Shown one piece after another: positions 63,606 to 64,000 of a stretch of DNA of 64,000 bases. Every line of letters begins with the position of its first letter. Positions within the stretch are counted from its first letter, which is position 1. The stretch is from Lachnospiraceae bacterium Marseille-Q4251 (lineage in GTDB: Bacteria > Bacillota > Clostridia > Lachnospirales > Lachnospiraceae). The DNA is taken from contig JAGTTO010000001.1 in NCBI GenBank assembly GCA_018223435.1, positions 3,658,001-3,722,000 of the forward strand. The letters run 5' to 3'. The translations under genes and the position numbers were made by a program. A model generated the notes under the pieces. That model was not told where the DNA came from and made no database searches. It saw only the letters and a program-made list of their open reading frames with translations.

Positions 63606-64000
63606 ACTGGTTGCATCGGATATTGACGGAACCCTGGTGCCGGAAGGAACCACCAGCATCAATCCGGAATTTTATGAGATCATTCGGAAACTGAAGGAAA
63701 AAGGAATACTTTTTGTGGGAGCCAGCGGCCGTCAGTACAGCAGCATGCGGGCCCTTTTGGATCCGGTTTTTGATGATATTATTTTTATTTCCGGAAACGG
63801 CACGAACATCATGCAAAAAGGCGAAAAGCTCTATTCCATGGGAATGAACCAGGCGGATGTGGCGAGGCTGATCGCCTACATGCGAACCCTTCCGGACTGC
63901 ATTTTCACGGCCTCCACGCTGGATGGCATCTACTACGAGCAGCACGACGAGGATTTCGAGCGGCTCCAGGTGGAGGGCTATCACAATCAGATTCATCTGG
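63598..64000 (+). CDS. Cof-type HAD phosphatase (second of tandem pair), cut by window end
   Basis: The frame starts at ATG 63598 inside the preceding gene and runs to the window edge (134 codons visible). Motif I is LVASDIDGTLVPEGTTSINP, motif II FVGASGRQYSSMRALLD, then FISGNGTNIMQKGEKLYSMG of the cap. The similarity to the upstream gene (IASDLDGTL versus VASDIDGTL, SGRQY in both) suggests a tandem duplication. GGAGGGAAAAT is the ribosome site. Confidence 0.88.
   Translation, partial: MIKLVASDIDGTLVPEGTTSINPEFYEIIRKLKEKGILFVGASGRQYSSMRALLDPVFDDIIFISGNGTNIMQKGEKLYSMGMNQADVARLIAYMRTLPDCIFTASTLDGIYYEQHDEDFERLQVEGYHNQIHL

Overview
The window reads as a chromosomal segment of a spore-forming, anaerobic Firmicute, most likely a gut member of the Lachnospiraceae (Clostridia). 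The evidence is a sporulation sigma factor (sigG), an alpha/beta-type small acid-soluble spore protein, a YlmC/YmxH-type sporulation protein, the oxygen-independent (cobalt-early) cobalamin route with CbiK, a fused Amt-PII ammonium transporter, NADP-type glutamate dehydrogenase, and an alpha-L-fucosidase with sugar isomerase and kinase genes. This taxonomic call is inference from gene content. I found no transposase, integrase, phage module or CRISPR array.

Layout. 1-8850: end of a cobalamin operon (cbiG', cbiH, fused cbiJ-E-T, cbiA, cbiB, cobD, cbiP, cbiC), mostly with overlapping or near-touching genes. 8870-9365: a type I toxin-antitoxin locus with a structured leader, a 30-residue membrane toxin and an antisense RNA. 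9384-10169: cbiK on the minus strand. 10365-11156: tcdA. 11304-17214: hemA, a fused hemC-uroporphyrinogen-III methyltransferase-hemD gene, hemB and hemL. This set makes uroporphyrinogen III and precorrin-2, so it feeds the cbi genes; no later haem genes are present. 17215-17530: palindromic intergenic repeats and a PadR promoter. 17531-19301: padR-DUF1700-DUF4097. 19358-22611: spore protein, holA, glgB. 22689-24609 (minus): amt-PII with a two-hairpin leader. 24713-29295: HAD phosphatase, then a Pho-box-driven Na/Pi symporter with PhoP and PhoR. 29343-36794: acidic protein, sigG, oxidoreductase, ylmC/ymxH, nrdR, guaB, amidase, HEAT-repeat methyltransferase. 36889-41344: nitroreductase, tRNA-Gly, phosphatase-lrgA-lrgB, gdhA. 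41673-49452: P-type ATPase, amidase-SPOR, L,D-transpeptidase, a MITE-like element, mutY, glycosyltransferase. 49523-54948: lipid kinase, glnS, MocR regulator, two minus-strand genes. 55150-62020: DUF4867, FucI-like isomerase, FGGY kinase, a tandem palindrome array and GH95 fucosidase. 62154-64000: three HAD phosphatases, the last cut by the window edge.

The observation I rate highest is a shared promoter design at two genes, the spore protein at 19358 and the amidase at 44712. In each, a sporulation-type -35 overlaps the stop codon of the upstream gene, the -10 lies in the left arm of a strong hairpin, and the Shine-Dalgarno lies in the right arm directly before the start codon. Read-through mRNA would fold and hide the ribosome site, whereas mRNA from the internal promoter would lack the left arm. 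The toxin at 9141 also has its ribosome site inside a perfect hairpin. The second candidate for something new is a six-unit, 53-bp-period array of TTGACTGCA/TGCAGTCAA palindromes at 59114-59414.
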